Positions 60,561 through 64,000 of a DNA stretch of 64,000 nt are shown here, in pieces. Position numbers and translations under genes: made by a program. A model generated the notes under the pieces. That model did not search any database, was not told where the DNA came from, and worked only from the letters and a program-made list of their open reading frames with translations. Origin of the DNA: 58-81 sp012729145. Lineage in GTDB: Bacteria > Synergistota > Synergistia > Synergistales > Thermovirgaceae. The DNA is taken from contig JAXGIW010000001.1 of the NCBI GenBank assembly GCA_040770625.1, forward strand, positions 310,001 through 374,000, read 5' to 3'. Position 1 is the stretch's first letter. Each line of letters begins with the position of its first letter.

Positions 60561-62468
60561 TCAGGCACCAGGGAACTTGAATCCCTTCTCCCTGAAAAGA
60601 CTGAGGCAGACGTCGACTACGTCGGCGTCATACTTTTTCTTCCTGTTCTCCTCGATCTCCTTGAGGGCGGACCCGATCCCCAGCGACGCCCTGTAGGGGC
60701 GGTGAGAGGACATGGCCTCCACCACGTCGGCCACGGCCAGGATCCTTGACTCGAGGAGTATCTCCTCCCCCTTCAGACCGGCGGGGTAACCTGAACCGTC
60801 CATTCTTTCGTGGTGCTGGAGGATCATGTCTGCCAGGTTCCATGGCAGTTCGATGTTCTTCATTATCTCGTAGCCGATCTCGGGATGGGTCCTGATAAGA
60901 GCGAACTCGACCTCCCCGAGAGTCCCTGGTTTGCTCAGTATCTCCGCAGGGACGTTTATCTTTCCAATATCGTGGACTAGTCCCGCCATCCTGACGGAGT
61001 TGACCTTATCTTCATCCAGGCCAAGTTCTGTTGCAATGGCTTCAGAAAGGACCGATACGTTCCTCTGATGACCGGCGGTATAAGGGTCCCGCGTCTCGGC
61101 AGCGGTCGCAAGGACCTCAATGGTCTGCTCCCAGGTTCGCCGCATGCTCTCTAGGCTCTTGCGGATACTCTCCCGGCTTTCTATGAGTGCCCTTCGGGCT
61201 TCCTTGGCAGCCGATATGTCCCTGTAGATCGTATAGGAAGCTATTACGCCCTCCTCCAGGGTCACTGGTACGGAGATGAGGGACACATCGATGGGCTTCC
61301 CGTCCTTGTTCTTCCTGACCGTCTCCACCAGAATGGGGTTACCCTGGGCGGTCTCGACGTCAAGAGCCATACCCTCCTGGAGCAGTTCTTCAGGGACTAC
61401 CACGTCGTTAAGGGTCTTGCCCTCCACCTCTTCCCGGATGTAGCCGAAAAGCCTGGTGAAACCACTGTTGACCCTGAGGATCCTGTTGCCCTCCTTGCTC
61501 TCCAGCACAAGGGCATCGGGGGACTCCTCAAAGAGCTTCTCGAAGAAGACCTTCTCCCGAGAAAGGTCCACCCTGCTCTTGAGCAGCTCCCTGGTCCTGG
61601 ACAAGACCTGACGCCTCAACATCATGTTGGCGAAGAGAACGCCCAGCACGAGGGCCAGTGACGCCCCCACAAACCATGGGAACCAACTGGGGATCACACC
61701 GATGGGGTGTTCCCCTGGAAGCCAGTTCTGGATAGACGTGTTAAGAGGGGAGTTTGGGATCGTCCTCCACTTGGTGAGATGGAAATCCAGGATCTGGAGG
61801 ATAGTAACACTGAATCCCTTGGGGGCTGCGAACCTCAGCTCCATGGGTTCAATGAAGAGGTTGGTCCTGTCCACATGATAGTCGCTCTCATTGGCCAGAC
61901 CGAAGAGACGGCTTACCAGACCGGCTTCGGTCCTCCACTCCTCGATGGCTTTTAATACATCAGGGTAGTCGTCCACCTCAAGATAGGAGCATGTAATCCC
62001 GAACTTGTCGGCCAGCTCCCGGAAGGCCGCTGCGTAGGCGTCCCGTCTTACTACGGCTATCCTCATGCCTTCCAGATCGGGGATCGATTCTGCGGTCATG
62101 CCCCGGCGAGAGTAGAATACCCCCCAGTTGGAGATAACCGCCTTACGGGTGAAATCGTACCGCTCCTGTCTCTGCTCCGTCCATTCGACGGCCGTCATGA
62201 TGTCGATCTCGCGCCGTTCAAGCCTCTCGAGCCCCTCAGCGAAGGTCCCCTCCACCCACTCCAGGGTCCATTCGTTCTCTACGGCCACAGCGTTGAGAAA
62301 GTCGGCGTAGATACCCTTGACCACACCGTCGGCTCCTCTGAATACCAGGGGTTTGTTCTGGCAGAAACCAGCCTTCACGTGATGGAACGCCCAGGCGGGA
62401 CCCGGTGGGAGGAGAAGACAGAGGGCAAGCACCACTATGCAGCAGAGAAGGAGATCCCTTTTTCGCAT
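60561..62468 (-). CDS. Periplasmic-sensing PAS/HD-GYP phosphodiesterase
   Basis: A 635-residue membrane receptor. The signal peptide or first TM (LLLCCIVVLALCLLLPPGPAWA) leads to a bacterial type-3 solute-binding domain (about 30-255) that would bind an amino-acid-like ligand outside. A TM helix (FVGASLALVLGVLFANMML), a coiled coil, a PAS domain (about 315-430) and an HD-GYP domain follow, with LVHDIGKINVP and ILQHHERMDGSGYPAGLKG. It is likely to degrade cyclic di-GMP in response to that ligand. The start at 62468 is preferred; GGGGGT lies 7 bases upstream. Confidence 0.92.
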   Translation of the reverse strand: MRKRDLLLCCIVVLALCLLLPPGPAWAFHHVKAGFCQNKPLVFRGADGVVKGIYADFLNAVAVENEWTLEWVEGTFAEGLERLERREIDIMTAVEWTEQRQERYDFTRKAVISNWGVFYSRRGMTAESIPDLEGMRIAVVRRDAYAAAFRELADKFGITCSYLEVDDYPDVLKAIEEWRTEAGLVSRLFGLANESDYHVDRTNLFIEPMELRFAAPKGFSVTILQILDFHLTKWRTIPNSPLNTSIQNWLPGEHPIGVIPSWFPWFVGASLALVLGVLFANMMLRRQVLSRTRELLKSRVDLSREKVFFEKLFEESPDALVLESKEGNRILRVNSGFTRLFGYIREEVEGKTLNDVVVPEELLQEGMALDVETAQGNPILVETVRKNKDGKPIDVSLISVPVTLEEGVIASYTIYRDISAAKEARRALIESRESIRKSLESMRRTWEQTIEVLATAAETRDPYTAGHQRNVSVLSEAIATELGLDEDKVNSVRMAGLVHDIGKINVPAEILSKPGTLGEVEFALIRTHPEIGYEIMKNIELPWNLADMILQHHERMDGSGYPAGLKGEEILLESRILAVADVVEAMSSHRPYRASLGIGSALKEIEENRKKKYDADVVDVCLSLFREKGFKFPGA

Positions 62469-62520
62469 GCGGTGCACCCCCTTTCAGATCGACCGAGAAC
62501 GTTCCGAGGCAGGATCTGCA

Positions 62521-62570
62521 GATTGTATCATCTATTATTGGTTACACATTTCGGATTGTATCATCTATTA
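62521..62570 (-). repeat. Tandem 33-bp repeat with duplicated extended -10 box
   Basis: The 17-base word gattgtatcatctatta occurs at 62521-62537 and 62554-62570, period 33. On the minus strand each copy contains TGATACAAT, an extended -10 promoter element, so the HD-GYP receptor gene may have two start sites about 33 bases apart. Confidence 0.6.
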
Positions 62571-62588
62571 GAAGGTCAGAGCAACGAT

Positions 62589-63845
62589 TCATTCAGTTGA
62601 AATCCGGCCATCGTCACCGTTATGGCTGCATTCGGGGAGAGTTTCCTCCATGGAGGCGGTGCCAATACCGCCCAGCTTCCGGATCTCCTCCAGTCTCTCC
62701 AGGGGGCGATCCAGTGCCCTGCGGCGGGTGTTGATAAGACTCTCATAGTCTTCTCGGGCCCCTTCGAGCTGCTTCCCCAGATGCTCCAGTTTCTTGAGGA
62801 ACTCTTTCCACTGCTTGCTGAAGGCTCCGAAGAGACCCAACATCTCCTTCGAGGCCTGCTCCAGGGTGAAGTTGTCCACGGCCTGCCTGATCACGGCAAG
62901 GACAGCATAAAGCGTTACGGGGGAACAGAAGACCACTCTCTGCCTGAGCCCTTCATCGACCATGCCCGGCTCCTGTTCGTGGATGAAGGAGTACACCTGT
63001 TCGTTGGGTATGAATAGAAGGGCATAGTCGAGGGTGTTCTGTCCGGGGTCTATATAATCCCTCGAGGCAACCTCCCTGATCCTGTCCCTCACATCCTTCA
63101 GGAACGATCTGCGGAACTTATCTCTTTCAGTATCGTTTGCGGCGCCAAGCCAGGCAAGATAGTTATCAAAGGGGAACTTTACATCCATGTTGAGAGTAAG
63201 CCCTCTGGGTAGCAAGAAGGTGAAGTCGGGCCTCCGCCCGGACCCGGGCAGGGTCCTCTGTCTGGCGTAATTAACACCCTCTTCAAAACCGACCATCCGG
63301 AGGATATCCTCAGCCATCCTTTCACCCCACTGTCCCCTGGCCTTGGAGCTCGAAAGAGCCTCCTTGAGGGTTCCCGTTGTCCTGTTCAGATCGGCTGTCC
63401 TCTCGTTGACCTCCCTAAGGCGGTCCGCAAGCTCTCCGAACTTGGATGCCCGGTCCTTCTCGAGCTCCCTCATCAGGGAAGAGACGGCTTCCAGCTTTGT
63501 CACCATCTCCTCGAGTCTGCGATCTATGAGCTCCTTCTTTCGTTCCAGCTCCCGGTCACCCAGTTCCCTCTCCGCCTCGAAGCGTGACTTGGCAAGCTTC
63601 AGGAATTCCTCCGTGGACCTTGACAGTGCTTCCAGAGAGAGGTCGCCGAAGACGGCCTTGATGTGCTCCGTGACTTCCTCGATCTGGTCCCTGCGCTCGG
63701 CCTCGTTCTCACGGAAAAGCTCCTCGGCAAGGTCCCTGGCGGTGCGTCCATGGATGACCCTCAGGATAAGAGCGGCGAGGATGCCGAAGAGGAATCCCGC
63801 CAGGAAAACCGCCAAAAGGGGAGCTAGAGGAGCAAGGGAAGCCAT
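62589..63845 (-). CDS. rmuC: DNA recombination protein RmuC
   Basis: A 418-residue protein of the RmuC family: N-terminal TM segment (about 10-30), a long coiled coil (EAERRDQIEEVTEHIKAVFG to RTADLNRTTGTLKEALSS), then a PD-(D/E)XK-like nuclease core with ARGQWGERMAEDILRMVGFEEGVNY, GSGRRPDFTFLLP and MDVKFPFDNYL. E. coli RmuC limits inversion at short inverted repeats. I favour the ATG at 63845 (GGGAG upstream) over 63875, which has no ribosome-binding site. Confidence 0.93.
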   Translation of the reverse strand: MASLAPLAPLLAVFLAGFLFGILAALILRVIHGRTARDLAEELFRENEAERRDQIEEVTEHIKAVFGDLSLEALSRSTEEFLKLAKSRFEAERELGDRELERKKELIDRRLEEMVTKLEAVSSLMRELEKDRASKFGELADRLREVNERTADLNRTTGTLKEALSSSKARGQWGERMAEDILRMVGFEEGVNYARQRTLPGSGRRPDFTFLLPRGLTLNMDVKFPFDNYLAWLGAANDTERDKFRRSFLKDVRDRIREVASRDYIDPGQNTLDYALLFIPNEQVYSFIHEQEPGMVDEGLRQRVVFCSPVTLYAVLAVIRQAVDNFTLEQASKEMLGLFGAFSKQWKEFLKKLEHLGKQLEGAREDYESLINTRRRALDRPLERLEEIRKLGGIGTASMEETLPECSHNGDDGRISTE

Positions 63846-63941
63846 TACATCATCATCTCCCTCGTTTTTTTTCATTATATACGCCCCGGTACTGCTAAAA
63901 TCACTTCATACCCAACTACCACGGAAAGGAGTGTCCTGATC

Positions 63942-64000
63942 ATGCGTGTCCTGGCCTTCAACGCCAGCCCCAGGGCCGACGGAAACACGGCGCTGCTTCT
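63942..64000 (+). CDS. Flavodoxin-fold NAD(P)H oxidoreductase (3' truncated)
   Basis: Only the first 19 codons are in the window: MRVLAFNASPRADGNTALL. The opening beta strand followed by NASPRADGNT is the FMN phosphate-binding loop of NADPH-dependent FMN reductase/flavodoxin-like proteins. GGAAAGGAG precedes the ATG. Nothing else can be said. Confidence 0.7.
   Translation, partial: MRVLAFNASPRADGNTALL

Overview
The window looks like chromosomal DNA of an anaerobic, amino-acid- and organic-acid-using bacterium. It has strong Shine-Dalgarno sites, many GTG and TTG starts, and intrinsic terminators between most transcription units. Two complete TRAP carboxylate transporters, a LarA homologue, carbamate kinase, threonine dehydrogenase with KBL, adenine deaminase and a redox C_GCAxxG_C_C protein would fit a member of Synergistota. 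That assignment is an inference from gene content only. Most of the window is GC-rich; about 35.5-43.9 kb is visibly richer in A+T.

Layout. 0-12 kb: 3' end of a ferredoxin-fused aldo/keto reductase, a secreted repeat protein, alaE, a DUF2905 protein, proC behind a structured terminator-capped leader, a secreted protein with nonapeptide repeats, an EamA transporter, a CpxAR-like two-component pair, RidA, a divergent IlvD/Edd-family dehydratase and a dead copy of a DUF2087 regulator. 12-21 kb: a catabolic cluster read in two directions. On the minus strand are a FadR-type regulator, a D-2-hydroxyacid dehydrogenase, an isopropylmalate-synthase-like lyase and TRAP DctPQM. On the plus strand are a C45 acyltransferase-like hydrolase and a LarA homologue. 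A FadR-type palindrome lies between them.

21.8-25.5 kb: an apparent serine biosynthesis operon (class V aminotransferase, long-form SerA, histidine-family phosphatase). Its leader encodes a 35-residue peptide with seven Ser codons among ten, followed by an intrinsic terminator. This looks like serine-responsive ribosome-mediated attenuation and is the most striking finding. 25.6-35.3 kb: a MarR-acetyltransferase fusion, an archaeal-type D-aminoacyl-tRNA deacylase homologue, DUF6429, the intact DUF2087 regulator, an HtrA-like protein, two free-standing B3/4 (PheT editing-domain) proteins, an alpha/beta hydrolase and adenine deaminase.

35.5-45.5 kb: an A+T-richer sugar-acid island (TRAP DctPQM, fumarate-reductase-like flavoprotein, IclR regulator, KDG kinase, KDPG aldolase), bordered by an IS1182-like element. 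45.6-64 kb: threonine catabolism (tdh-kbl) with a divergent GntR regulator, a second deacylase homologue divergent from a third B3/4 protein, a DUF2202 ferritin-like protein, carbamate kinase, a DEAD-box helicase, two HD-GYP proteins, an MBL hydrolase, a 5'-3' exonuclease, YgiQ, a universal stress protein, RmuC and the start of a flavodoxin-fold oxidoreductase.

Recurrent themes are tRNA quality control (two deacylase homologues and three B3/4 proteins), stem-loops between dctP and dctQ in both TRAP operons, and a degenerate heptamer repeat at four intergenic sites. No tRNA, rRNA or CRISPR array was found by eye.
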